Origin: Brachypterus glaber
Taxonomy: Eukaryota; Arthropoda; Insecta; Coleoptera; Kateretidae
Direction of reading: 5' to 3'
Assembly: GCA_958510825.1 (NCBI GenBank)
Contig: OY294049.1
Coordinates: 20,019,536-20,083,535 of the forward strand
Length of the DNA stretch: 64,000 nt
Below, in pieces: positions 32,906-44,748 of the stretch (positions are counted from its first letter, which is position 1; every line of letters starts with the position of its first letter). The position numbers and the translations under genes are program-made. The notes under the pieces are model-generated. The model saw only the letters and a program-made list of their open reading frames with translations. It was not told where the DNA came from and did not search any database.

Positions 32906-35900
32906 GCTTGAGGACGAAAAATTAAATACTAAAATCCTTACGGTATGTGTCATATACCGTCATCCGCTTACGGGATGTGCCTTATACCGTAAGAGCTTTT
33001 TGTGCGATTTGACTAACATTTTAAGACAGTCATAGAAAAACAATATAACAGAACAAAATATTACGTTTCCGTAATATTAGGTAAATTGTTCATATCCCCA
33101 TCTGGACAATACCAAAAACAAACGGTATCACAAATCTTTTAATTTCTTTTTTATCATCTACGTGAAAAATATCTAATTGATACTTTTGGTTATGATCATT
33201 TTCACTTGTACATACTAGCTACAAGCAAGAGATTTTCTGCAACACTTTTCCGTCAAGCACCATGATAATTTTGCCTGCTTTTTTATAACTAAATAATTGA
33301 AGTACAATAAATATTTAAAACCATTCCTTTCTTTAATTGAAGCGGTCTAAGCGACAAAACGAAACTCGAGATTAAAAAGTGTTTTGCTTCAATAATAAGT
33401 TTTAGGGCTACAGTTTTCTAATAAACACCCTGTGTAATAAAATTTAAAATACATTGACCTTCTTTATTAAAGATAATTCTTTACTGAAACGGCTTTGATC
33501 AATTTCTAATTATAAAAAAGTTTTGTTTGCAAAATAAAAAAGAGTTTCAAAATACAATATCGATGAAAATTTAACTTAAAATAGAGGTAAATATAAAATG
33601 GATCATTGAGCGTGACGGCCTTTATTGGAAAAGCACGAATCCTTAATTATTTTAAATTCCTCTTCAACTAGTCTTCTCTTATTATACTCTTCAAAGAACA
33701 CAGTGCTTGAAGAGAATTATAAGCTTTAAAAGGAGGATGTCAGGAAACGGCGATTTTTGGCCTTGCTGCAGAACTTTTCTGACCTTAATAAAATCATTGT
33801 TTGGGTCCTTAAAAGACAGAAAATAACCATCATTTTTCCTAGAAGTGAAGGGAACATTCTTAAAATGCACAGTGAACTTTGAAAAACAAAAGTACAGACT
33901 TTTGGGCCTAAACAGTTTTTTTTTCATAAACCTGTAATTATTTTAGAGTAATTTTGTTTCATATATGAATAGAATATAAAAATTACTCATATTCTGCCAA
34001 ATTTGTTATAATTTTTTTTCAAAATTAAATTAAAAAAAAACAGGCTGGTAAAAAACATGGATTTTTTATAGTAATTACTAGTACATATAAAGAAAATAAT
34101 CCATAAAAAATGGGCTAAATTTTTAATTTTTTTTTGTTTTGTGCCATAACTTTTTAATTATGGCAACATTTAAAAATAAATCGGCCATATTTATTCCGCC
34201 ATTTTGAATTTTAGATTTTTGGGTATTGGTCCGCATTAAGATTAATAAAAGAAGCCTCTATACCAATTTTCAGCTAAATTGGGCATTTTTGAAAAATTTT
34301 GAATTACACCATTATTTTTCAGAGTTTTTACTATTTTTTTCGTAATCAGCGGTGCAAAAAAAGTTGTCACTTCTTTATCTGGGACCACAGTTAATATTAA
34401 CGCAATGGAAACAGCAATCAAAAGTCAACAATTGTTAGCAAACTGATAAACGGCTAATATCTGTCACTTGTCAAAACCCCATTTGAGGTTGAAAATACCC
34501 ACAAAAAGTACAATCCCGAGCTTTTATAAAATCAATCAAAACTAATCATCTCAAAACATTGATGAGTAATGATTTTAGCGACATCTGTCAATCGAAACTG
34601 ATCATAGCGTTCAGTAGTGATTTGACAGCTTTCGATGGAAACCCATTAAACGCACTAAGTGCGTCCATCCGTATGTCCATTCGTTCATCCATTAGTCCGT
34701 CATGTTTTTGGTTCGCTTAATATCTCAAGTACAAAATATCTAATCGATATTTCATTTTCAGCAAAAAACAATTTTTATAATGTAGGAAACACCTTATTGT
34801 TTTTGTAATGAACACCTTTAAAAAATAAAAAATAGTTATAGGGGGCTAAGCTTTTTAAAAAATTATAAAAATAGAAAGAAGAGTCCAATAAATTCCAAAT
34901 TACTTTTGTTGATAGAAATCCTCTACATACTTTAGAAATATATAAAAATATATATATAAGAAAAATCCGATAAACTCCGAATTTTCAACAGACATTAATT
35001 TGATCCATTAACAAAAAAAAGGATGTTAATAAAGTGCAGGTTTGCGATCTAAAATAAACCATATTTTGGAAATTATATCAAGCGAAAACTGAATATACTA
35101 AACACAGTAAGAAGTATATTGTAATATGCGAAATAATAAATATCTTCACGGCTTATCCTTATTTTAAGTTAATTATAAAAGTTATTTTCTATAAGGTAGG
35201 TCCTCGAGATATTGAAACGTAAAGTATACTTCAAATATACTCATTTTTTAATAAAAAGTTGACCTTAATTTAAGGATCAATTTTAAATATAAATTACTTT
35301 TAAAGTTGTAAGTATTTCTTTGATACTTGTAAAGTAAATATACATAAAAGTCGTTTTCTAATTATGATTATAATTATCTACATATTTCTGTTTGTGAATA
35401 TTTGGTAACAAGCATAATTATAATTAAACCGTTGCCTGATAAAAGGGCTCCTCGGTATTTTTCGAGAATTGGTTCCATATAGATGTATTATAAGTTTTAA
35501 ATTATGGGACTTTTATTAGTTAGGTGAGATCCGTTTAGAATTTCACTAGATTCGAGAAGCTGAACTTCTCATCTAGATTGTCAATAGTCTCGATTTTCGA
35601 GACAAGAAATAGATATATAGGTATTGTCTTGACCATTTCTTGACAATTAATTTCTTGTCTCACCTAGCCAGAGTCTCGACAATTGACATATTGTTTCGTC
35701 TTGCAAATTTTTTTAATTTACAAGACTCTCGACATTCCGCGGGATTAGCTGACCTTAGTATCATACGTCGAAATATCCCAACAAGAGGCCGGAAAGGTTT
35801 TTATTAGTGACAATTATTTTTCATTTTCATAACTTGTGTGTAGAAAACTTAAATGGTAAAAAATACGATACATAAATCTCGATTTATCATTTCAAAAATA

Positions 35901-35939
35901 TATTGTTAAAGTTTTTCCCTAAACAAAATTATCTAATAA
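32906..35939. other. AT-rich spacer
   Basis: No gene supported. Small structures: a pair of palindromes at about 32938-32997 (ttacggtatgtgtcatatac, ataccgtaag) and recurring ttcttgtctc/gacattg motifs at 35550-35740. An unrecognised 78-codon minus frame at 33691-33927 (contains FKDPNNDFIKVRKVLQQGQK) has reasonable composition but no identifiable family. Confidence 0.45.
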
Positions 35940-37111
35940 CACTAGGCAACAAATCGAAACTTTTTGCCCCGATCGGAAAGTAAATTTTTCTTACTAATTC
36001 GAGGGCGTAGAATCCGAATCTGGCCTTAGAAAAATTCCAGCACCTAAAATTTTTGAGATATAAGTTCAGGTAATAATCACGTTTTTTTTTTCAAAATCTT
36101 AAAAAAAAAAGAGTAGAATTTTGAAAATTTTAGTGTATATTAAAAAAAATACGAGGAATTCAAAATTCTATATGTCAAGAACCTACTTTCAGAGTAAGTA
36201 CGCGAAAAAAAATAAAAAGGTTAAAATGAAAGTGCAGAGTTTACTTAATTGCTCATTTGTGGCAAAACTATCAAATTTTTTTTAAAATTTTATAGAACTT
36301 AATTTGTAGATTATAAAATTTTCTACAAATACAAATACAAATACAAATACAAATACTTTTTTATTTTCTTAGTTTGTTTCTAAAAAGTAAATAAATGAAA
36401 AAGATATAAAATTAAAGTACACAGTGTAAACTTTTTTCCCGAGCCCAAAAAATATATTTTTCTTATCAATTTAAAGGCGCAGAATTCAAATTTGACCTTA
36501 AAAAAAATTCAGCACGTCTTATTTTTTAAATTTTAGTACATGCAATTATGCCAATTTAAAAATAATTTATAAAACAAAATATTGTGTATTTTTTTTTTGT
36601 TTTTTTTTATGGTTCTACATCAAAAAAATGTTACTTTATTACATAAGATCCATAATACGTAACATTTTTTTAGTTAATTTTTGACCCCCTAGTAATGATT
36701 TTTGACAATTTTTAGCATGAGTACGTGTCGATAAGCTTGTCCCCTTATGCACCCTTCTTCTTACCCTCCACCCCTACTTAGTTTTGTCACATTATCCATT
36801 TTTTTAATATTTTTTTTTTCATAATATCCCTATTTATTCTACCTATGAATTTAAAGTTTCTATGTTTTAAGTTGGGTATTTTTTAACTAATATTGAGTCG
36901 CCGAATCCAAATTTGTCCTTGGAATATTTTTGTCTCCCATGATTTTAGAACAAAAGAGGGATAAAATAATGATTTTTTAACATTTTTAACTTATTTTTCT
37001 CAGAAAACTTAGGTAATAGAAATATTCTGAGGCCAGATTCGGTTTCAGCGACCCAAAATTAGTTAAAAAACATATGACTCCAATCGGGGCAAGAAACCGT
37101 GTTGCCTAGTG
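35940..37111. mobile_element. TIR element with internal degenerate repeats, 1.17 kb
   Basis: The left end CACTAGGCAACAAATCGAAA and the right-end mirror CACTAGGCAACACGGTTTCT continue to a shared ttgccccgat block. Inside, aattcgagggcgtagaatcc, a related ggcgcagaattcaaatttg block (36472) and gtcgccgaatccaaatttg (36897) repeat about every 450 bp. The TSD is unclear (TA right, AA left). Confidence 0.65.
36325..36356. repeat. (CAAATA)n short tandem repeat
   Basis: Five units of acaaat inside the TIR element. Confidence 0.85.
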
Positions 37112-38525
37112 TAATTTAAGTTGAACGAGGAATATTTCATAAAAAATTAAACAAGGTAATAATTGCACTACTACAGTTATAATATATTTTTTTTATTTAA
37201 GTAAAAACACTGTTTTAATAATTAAACTTATTTATTTAATATAAAATATAACATATTTTTAATCATAAATGATTTCTTGAAAGGTGTTAAATCGCCTACT
37301 GTTTTAAAGAAACAGAATATATTTTCTCAATTTTATTTTCTTAAAAAAAGGTCTTGTACTTTTTTCAGGAAATGCTGTTATGATATCGAGGGCTTCATAA
37401 CATAAGGGCGTGTCTTCCATTAAAAAAACACTGAAGATACGCCCGTATGTCACTGTAATTTGTAACTGTAAAATAGTAAATAAAAATTACCATTAATAAT
37501 GTACTATAGTATCTTCAATTTTAAGATTCAGTGGGTGTAAACAAAAGCATGTGAATAGAACGGATTTAATGACAGGGTAGGACTCAAAATAAGGGAACTT
37601 CTATATGACGGTCCATTGAAATGCATGGTACGCTTCGTCGCAAGTGCTCCCGTACTGACCTGTTTAACTTTCTACATCCCTACTCTCGCAACATTCGAGT
37701 GTCTTAACCAATAAAACCATGCACCCGCTGCCGTGGTGCGCGATTCTTTTATTTGCCGCCACTCATCTTGAAGCTGAATTAACTATAGATCTCTGACTTT
37801 TACTGTTTTTTCTTAGAAACTTTTACTTTAAAAATCTCTCGGTATATAATAAGATTGTTTGAACAAAACAATAATAATTAATTAGTGTAAATAATTTATC
37901 CCGGGAAAAAAGGAATTTTATATTTTTAAAGTTAGCTTTTACACTGCTCGATTTTCTTTATCTCATTAGTATTATCTAGGTTATTCTGGAATAAGCTTCA
38001 AAGGGTTCAAATATTTACTCTCATCCTTAATGTTTGAGATTAAACATTTTTTACTGTACTGTATACAATGTAAAATTTATAATACTTTAATAATAAATGA
38101 TATTATATCTAAAACAAACCCAGAAAATGTGTAATTCTTCACGGCCAATAGCATACTATTTACAGTGTATAGTTTATTGCGTTTTTTCTCGATAAGCTTT
38201 TCAAAGTGTTATTGTTTTGATCTCATGGGAGCACTTTATTTTTTATACCATCGGGACCATTAAATTCTGCTACAGCAAGGTCCTTGCGGGATACCAAATA
38301 ATTAAAATTAAAGTTAAAGTCTTTTAAAAAATAGGGTTAGTTATTCTGGAATTTTTTAAAACAAAGTTAAGGCATACTGAAAAAAGACACACATGGTGGT
38401 ACTACTCAGATTTCTCCATAGGCCATTTTAACCCAAAATTTACCTAAAAACACTAAAGTAATAAATTCTAATTTTGAATATTATCAGAAACAAGCAATAA
38501 ATAAACAATAAATACTTATACAGTT
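37112..38525. other. Spacer with one GC-richer patch
   Basis: No gene supported. About 37600-37765 is noticeably richer in G and C (contains accatgcacccgctgccgtg) but holds no ORF or tRNA that I can recognise. Confidence 0.45.
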
Positions 38526-38640
38526 AAATAGAAAATGTTATAAGCTTTCAAATAATGTATCACATGGCTTCCTTTTCCACTTTTATCATTTCCCCACCCT
38601 TAAATAAGAAAAAAAATATTTTAGAAATTTAGCTGTCGTG
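38526..38640. repeat. Degraded family B fragment
   Basis: gttataagctttcaaataat and gtatcacatggcttcctttt match the arm of the family B MITEs at 5276 and 12057. No termini remain. Confidence 0.5.
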
Positions 38641-38949
38641 AAAAATGACAATATATAAGTTACGACTTTGTTGCTGGGGGGTATCGACATGTCACATATA
38701 TAAATACATATATACACGAAACTTTCCCAAATAAAATTAATAGATGTACTTACTTAAAGCGTAAAAGGCATTTTAGTCATAGACTTTTTGAATAGTAACA
38801 TATAGTCAAATATCGACCAGATAAGAACAGAAAGAAAAATATAAACAAACATTTAAAAAACGCCACCCACTACTTTGTTTTTAAGTATTAATGTCAATTT
38901 GATATTTCTTGTCAAAATTATATACAATTTTCATTTAAAAAGTATTTTA

Positions 38950-39233
38950 CTGCCCTGATAAGACAAGTCCTGGCTGCAAAAATTTACTTTTTAAGATATA
39001 CACACCATTGAATTTCTTTACATTAGCCCCATGTGCCTACTAATAAAAAATGTATATATATTATAATATAATATATATATATATTTTTTTTTTTTCAAAG
39101 GATATTATGTATTTTTGATTTAAAATAAAGCAGAACCCAACGCCATATTTATTTAAACATGTTTTAAAAAAGTGTAAACAAAAACAATAAAACATCTAAT
39201 TTGCAGATAGGAAAACTTGTCTTAACATGGCAG
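38950..39233. mobile_element. TA-flanked MITE, 284 bp
   Basis: The left end CTGCCCTGATAAGACAAGT and the right-end mirror CTGCCATGTTAAGACAAGT are flanked by TA at 38948-38949 and 39234-39235. An AT-rich palindromic tract lies in the middle (39050-39085). Confidence 0.75.
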
Positions 39234-39361
39234 TATAGATGTCTGTAAAATTTTAAAGTTGGTTTTAATATGTATAATTTTTTGTACTTTACTTACTATT
39301 TTATTTTAAAAATTAATTTTAGGATAAAACTTTAATAATATTATTGTTTGTTTGTTTTATA

Positions 39362-39615
39362 ATGTTTAACGTCGTTTTTCGCTGCTATGGCCTAATTGAC
39401 GGGACCGCCATCTTTACGTGCCCTCCGAAGCACGGTCCTCAACAGAACTCGATCCACCCTGAAATCTGTTTACAGTTTCACCTGCAACCCACATTACAGT
39501 TAGTCATCGTAGTTCCACCCTAAGACTATTTACACCACTATACATCCATGCTCTATGTGGGGCTCGAACCCACAACCCCGGGATTCGTAATCAAACGCGT
39601 TAATCCTTTGCGCCA
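39362..39615 (-). mobile_element. tRNA-derived SINE, family S2
   Basis: On the minus strand the head reads tggcgcaaaggattaacgcg (box A-like), then gggttcgagccccacatag (box B). A body with gtgcttcggagggcacgtaa, a motif I associate with insect SINEs, follows. The head and body differ from family S1. The tRNA fold is not kept, so it is not a functional tRNA gene. Confidence 0.7.
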
Positions 39616-40269
39616 ATAATATTATTCCTTGTCATCGTAAATTTAAAGATTCATTTGTATGTCCTATAATTTAACCGCCATTTTTTGCAGTGTTCCTATA
39701 ATAGCAAAAACAGTATTCCTAATATAACTAACCTTTGGTATAAATTCTGTGCGTTATCAACTTAATCGCAGACCTATATTTTGACACAGATGGCTTTGAT
39801 TGAATTTTCTTCAAACTCTAAATACAAGAGTACTTCAGCTTTCAGTATCAGAAAAGATAAAATTTGCATACCTATTTTAGTAATGAAACAATGAAGTATG
39901 GGACTAAAAATAAATTTTTCGAATATGTATACTTTGACGCACGGATCTTTGGCTACGGAAAATATGCTTGAAATGTGTCTGCAAGTGAGAGGCGGAGAAC
40001 TATATTTAAAATTTAATTTTAAAAATAATATAGGACTAGTTAGTCATCAGTAAACAAGCTTCTTCTTTTCTTCTTCTTCTTTTTTCTTTTTCTTTTTTAT
40101 TTTCCTTCTACTTAATCTTCTTTTCCTTAATTTCCTTTTTCTCAATTTTCTTGTTTGTTGGTCCAAAAATCGTCTTAATATAAGCTGAAATACAAATTGT
40201 TCATCATAATTAAGTTTTCAATATTATACTGGTTTGAGACAGCTCTCTTTCACTCTCTTCTTGTTCTTC
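39616..40269. other. AT-rich spacer
   Basis: Nothing supported beyond a pyrimidine-rich lead-in at 40060-40150. Confidence 0.5.
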
Positions 40270-40403
40270 TTCTGTCTTGTTCTTCTTCTTCTTCTTCTTC
40301 TTCTTCTTCTTCTTCTTCTTCTTCTTCTTCTTCTTCTTCTTCTTCTTCTTCTTCTTCTTCTCTTCTTCTTCTTCTTCTTCTTCTTCTCTTCTTCTTCTTC
40401 TTA
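40270..40403. repeat. (TTC)n microsatellite, about 130 bp
   Basis: A long ttc run with two single-base interruptions. Ser/Phe/Leu frames on the plus strand and Glu/Lys frames on the minus strand are repeat-derived. Confidence 0.97.
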
Positions 40404-41020
40404 ATGTTTTACTATTTTTTTTTAATATAGACATATCGCCCTGTAAATTTCGAAACAACGTATCTGAAAAAAAATATTTTGGTTCTTTGTACTAAGTAAC
40501 TCTGTACATGATGATTGGTTTGGACTTTATATAAACTCAAATTTATAACTCAAATATAACGTAACTTATAAACTAATTGAAATAGCTAATGGGAGTTTGT
40601 AAATGTTATCATTCTTCATGTACAGAGGTGCAAGGAACCAAAAATTTATTTTTTTGATATTCAATGTTTCGAAATTTACAGGGCGATGTATTTTTAGCAT
40701 ACTATGAATAAGTTTAGTCATAAAATATAGTATTTTTGTGCCACCCTAAAATACATTGAGCTCCTCATGATACTTGATCTCAGATTGCAAGGGTTTACAC
40801 AAATATATGCAAATCGGCGTTATGTAAAATAATATGTTTCGTAAAGTGCCCTCACCCAAAATATCTACTGAACGAGCGAAAATCCGTTTATCCTCCTATC
40901 TATACATATTACCGTTTTAATAATACATAGAGTGTACTTAATGCCACTATCTATAATAGTCACATATAGGCAAATTAAACATAACTATTATAATGTAGGG
41001 AATATCGCATACCGTTGATT
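40404..41020. other. AT-rich spacer
   Basis: Contains an inverted pair: gacatatcgccctgtaaatttcg (40430) against the mirrored string at about 40668-40690. Otherwise nothing. Confidence 0.5.
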
Positions 41021-41022
41021 TA

Positions 41023-42012
41023 CACTGCCGCACATTAAATCCCGGACACCTAAAAAATTGCCATTTTTTAAATTCAAATATTTTAATTTTTTAATTATTT
41101 GTTTTAAAGCTTAAACATTCTCTACTTTTGTTTGTACTAAGAATTATTAAAAAAAGTATTTTCTTATTAACAGCAACAAAAATGTACAACTACGTTTTCT
41201 GTCCCATCTTCTAGGACTTGCATGGTACGCCACTGCAACTGTTTATCAAACTTTTAAGGTCTCTCTTATTGCCGCAGTTTTAATGAATATTTTATTTTTT
41301 AGTTTTTTATATTTCTACTTATGGTTTAGGAGATATCAGGATTTTGTTGTTTTCAGTTGTCATTTCATCAGTTAACTCAAAAAGTACTAAATCAGTAGAA
41401 TTGTTCTTTTTTATTTGAAGCTCATGTCTTTTACTTCTTCTTCTACAGTTTCTTCATACCAGGGCAACTTTCTGTTGCCGTCTGACGGAGACTTAACGGT
41501 GATTTCGCAGAACTGCCGCCTGATGGAGTGACCCTATTTTTCTTCTACTTAAGTTTATCAAACAAAAATTAATGTTTTTGACAAACTTGATTAGAAGAAA
41601 AACCTAACCCCGTTAAGCTTCAAATTTAAAGCACAGCATGTAGTACTTTTTGAGTTAACTGACAACTTTCAGGAAAATCTTGATGTCTCCTAAACCAGAA
41701 GTAAACATAAAAAACTAAAAAAGAAAATATTCATTAAAACTACGGCAATAAGAGAGACCTTAACAATTTGATAAACAGTTGCAGTGGCGTACCATGCAAG
41801 TCCTAGAGATGGGACAAACAACATAGTTGTACATTTTTTGTTGCTGTTAATACAAAATAACTTTTTTTAACCATCCTAAATAAAAAAAAGTAGAGAATGT
41901 TTAAGCTTTAAAACAAAAAAAGAATCAGTCAAATACATTAATTAGTTTTCGAAATATTTTAATTTAAAAAATGGCAATTTTTTAGGTGTCCGGGATTTAA
42001 TGTGCGGCAGTG
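41023..42012. mobile_element. TA-flanked palindromic element, 990 bp
   Basis: The ends CACTGCCGCACATTAAATCC are identical and mirrored for more than 50 bp. TA lies at 41021-41022 and 42013-42014. The arms extend about 380-450 bp (aggacttgcatggtacgcca and its mirror) around a GC-richer centre at 41455-41530. Tc1/mariner-like by TIR and TSD. Confidence 0.9.
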
Positions 42013-43382
42013 TAATAAAAAGCTATTAGGAACAACATAATACCAATACAAATTCATTATCAATATTTTTCAACATGCCTCCATTTATTTTAGAAAACTT
42101 CAGTGATATTTAAGCACTAGAATATTTTCATCTCTTTTATTTTTTTTTTGTCAAAATTAAACTTTTTAAAAATCAAAAAAAGCTGGAAGAAAATTCCGAT
42201 TAACATAATGTTTTCAGGAAAAATTACTTTTATTATAAGGATAAATTCTAGGAAAAGAAAATTAAAAAAAAAATAAACATTTGAATTTTTTTTTTATTTT
42301 TTTTATTTTTTTTAATTTATTTGGGAAATGCAATATTCCATTTACTGTGAATGGTATGTAATGTAATGCTAAGCACTACATATCTTCACAGTTTGTTTTA
42401 ATTTATAAATTAAATATAATACATTCCATACGTTCGTGAGGTTAAGTACTTCAGTTTTGACAAAAAAAAATAAATAAAAAGAGATGTAACGTATCTAGTA
42501 TTTCATAAGGGTTTCAAAAATGACAAAATAAATGGGGGTTGTTACTTAAAATTTTAGTGGTAGGCGCCCTGGAGGTCAGGGGGTTGAACGTAATACAACA
42601 ACAAATAGCTGAACAGTTGCCCCTTCTTACGATGTAAATTGACGTGTTTCGCCAAATTTTCTTAGTGTCATCATTTTTTCTGAAAAAAAAACTTCAATCC
42701 GACAGCTTTTTGATTTTTCAAAAACTTAACCAGCCATAACTTTTTTGTTTTGTTTTTTTTTTTTTTTTGGTTCATTTTCAAGAACAATAGGAATCTTTAT
42801 ATTAAAAAAACTTGATTTTTCCTTAACATTACGAGTTTCTTGGAAAGTTCGTTCTCGAGTTATCGTATTCACAAAAACGTGACATCAAATGGACAGACGC
42901 ATAATTACTTATTTTTTCAGACATTTGTGTCCAAGAATTTTTTGTCTAGAAGGTTTGGCGATTTTAGAAAATTCAAAACTCTGATAACTTATTTTTTTCT
43001 GGGCAAAAATACAAGTAAAACATTTATTTTAATAATATCTTATAAGCTTATAAGTACTAAGTACAACAGCTTATTATAATAACTATAATTTATAACGCCC
43101 GAATTTAAAATATTAAAAAAAGGATGTTGCTTATATAAAGAAAAAAAGACAGTATATCTCACAGCGGAGAAAGTCTAGAAAAGCAAGTCCTGCTTCCAAC
43201 GATCTCGTTGAAGCGTAGTAAACAGCAGGACGCTGCACAGTCAGCAAGCTATACTGGCTAAGTAAGGAGAAATGCAGTATCTGATTTCTTAAACTTTTTG
43301 AGTAAAAAATTCTTAAAATTGAGGCTTTACTACTTATTTTTTAATAAACTAGTTAGCAATAAACCAATAACGACTTAAAATA
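42013..43382. other. Spacer with a family I dispersed repeat
   Basis: About 42327-42405 (gggaaatgcaatattccatt to acatatcttcacag) recurs inverted at about 62345-62425, with a weaker match at 53007-53065. No gene supported; the 79-codon frame at 42840-43079 lacks recognisable motifs. Confidence 0.5.
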
Positions 43383-43655
43383 GTATATTGTTTTACTAAG
43401 AGGAAAAGTGAAGCACTTTTCCTCTAAGTGAAACATACTATTTTTTCTTCAAGCATCCTAAATATATTTTTTAAATATTAATTTTCAAATTTAATTTATT
43501 CAGTAATAAAGTATTTTATTAAAATAGGCCAATAAAATCCTTTCGAAATAAACTTAGACCTTCCTTAGCTCATTTTAATTTTTTTTTGTAGGCTAATTCG
43601 TACACTTTTCGCGATTCGACGGTAACTTGTCTAATGTAGCATTTGCAATTTCGGA
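43383..43655 (-). repeat. Diverged copy of an exon-bearing repeat unit
   Basis: Matches 44749-45035 at about 80%: starts attgttttactaagaggaaa and includes ccttccttagct and tacacttttcg. Read on the minus strand it gives a decayed version (NATLDKLPS, frame broken) of the peptide in the second unit. The first 55 bp form a hairpin (aagaggaaaagtgaagcact). Confidence 0.65.
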
Positions 43656-43979
43656 GAGATTTGTAGGTGTATAAACATATACTTCTACTTCAATTATTTT
43701 TAATCAAAAATAAAACTAGTAGATATTGTCAAACACCGACAGATAGATGTCGCTACCACCCCTTCAACTCAATGACAATCAATTTTATAATGTCAAAACA
43801 TTTGTTTCATTTCTGCACGTAACTTCGCAGTTAATTTTAATTTTGTATACTTTATTGTATATTTAACGTTAAATGTTAAATGTTTGACATGGTAATTTTA
43901 TATCAATTTTTATTTATTTACAAGTAAATTCGCACCTGTTCTATGTATGTATACTACATTAATTTAAATTTTTTAGCCT

Positions 43980-44010
43980 CTGAAGATGAAATATCAAATT
44001 TCGAAATGCA
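43980..44010 (+). ncRNA. Hammerhead-like motif, unit 1
   Basis: CTGAAGA, a potential GAAAT/ATTTC stem, then CGAAATG. This fits the CUGANGA...GAAA skeleton; other helices are not evident. An identical copy lies at 44322-44352. Confidence 0.3.
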
Positions 44011-44321
44011 TTACGGCTGTGCGTCTGAGGTTTTGCGTCGCGTCTGTAAAGAAGGCTTTAAGCAGATGTCTTTCTTATCCGTCCTGCGTTGAGTAATGTT
44101 TCCAAAAGATGTCGCCACCACCCCTTCAACTCAATGACAATCAATTTTATAATGTCAAAACATTTGTTTCATTTTTGCACGTAACTTCGCAGTTAATTTT
44201 AATTTTGTATACTTTATTGTATATTTAACGTTAAATGTTTTTATTTATTTTTTATTTATTTACAAGTAAATTCGCACCTGTTCTATGTATGTATACTACA
44301 TTAATTTAAATTTTTTAGCCT

Positions 44322-44352
44322 CTGAAGATGAAATATCAAATTTCGAAATGCA
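44322..44352 (+). ncRNA. Hammerhead-like motif, unit 2
   Basis: Same string as 43980-44010 in the second tandem unit. Confidence 0.3.
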
Positions 44353-44748
44353 TTATATCTGTCGGTGTTTGACAATATCTACTAGTTTTATTCTATAATA
44401 TACATCGACTATATCAGGATGATATCACCTCACGAATTATTTTTAATCAATTTCACACAAGGTTTTTGCACAGAATCTCGAGTCAACCACCTACATAATA
44501 AACAAACAACTGTGAAGTATGGCTGTCATCAAAGTCAAAGAGTGCTGTCGCCAGTGGTGGTTTTGCTAACTAACTTTTTTTTACCGCGTACAACAATGAA
44601 CTCATTTTTTTATTGTAAAAAAATAGATCACTTCTAACTAGTGTGTTCAGTTATAAAATATGAACATTTTAGTACGTTTGAAGAAAAAAAAAATATTAGG
44701 AATGATGCATCTGTCAAAAGTAGGTATACAAAATATAAAAAAAATATT

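Larger units (their letters stand above)
43709..44393. mobile_element. TIR element with internal 362-bp tandem duplication
   Basis: TIR arms 43709-43745 (ataaaactagtagatattgt) and 44356-44393 are nearly exact mirrors over 37 bp. Inside, agatgtcgct.accacccctt starts at 43745 and 44107, giving a 362-bp period. Each unit ends with cctctgaagatgaaatatc then atttcgaaatgca. It has inserted into the exon-bearing repeat unit on its left. Penelope-type pseudo-LTRs or a retrozyme-like arrangement are possible. Confidence 0.75.

Noticed and set aside
33691..33927. 78-codon minus frame as a gene
   Set aside because: Residue use is plausible, but there is no recognised family, no second copy and no splice or start context; kept only as a note.
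37600..37765. Conserved non-coding element or RNA gene
   Set aside because: GC-richer than its surroundings, but no fold, ORF or repeat that I can support.
37938..37955. Family A terminus (tacactgctcg)
   Set aside because: Only about ten bases match and no partner end lies nearby.
39540..39612. Functional tRNA gene on the minus strand
   Set aside because: Box A and B are present but a cloverleaf cannot be closed, and a SINE body follows.
40197..40495. Poly-Ser, poly-Phe and poly-Lys/Glu proteins
   Set aside because: Products of a 130-bp (TTC)n microsatellite in different frames and strands.
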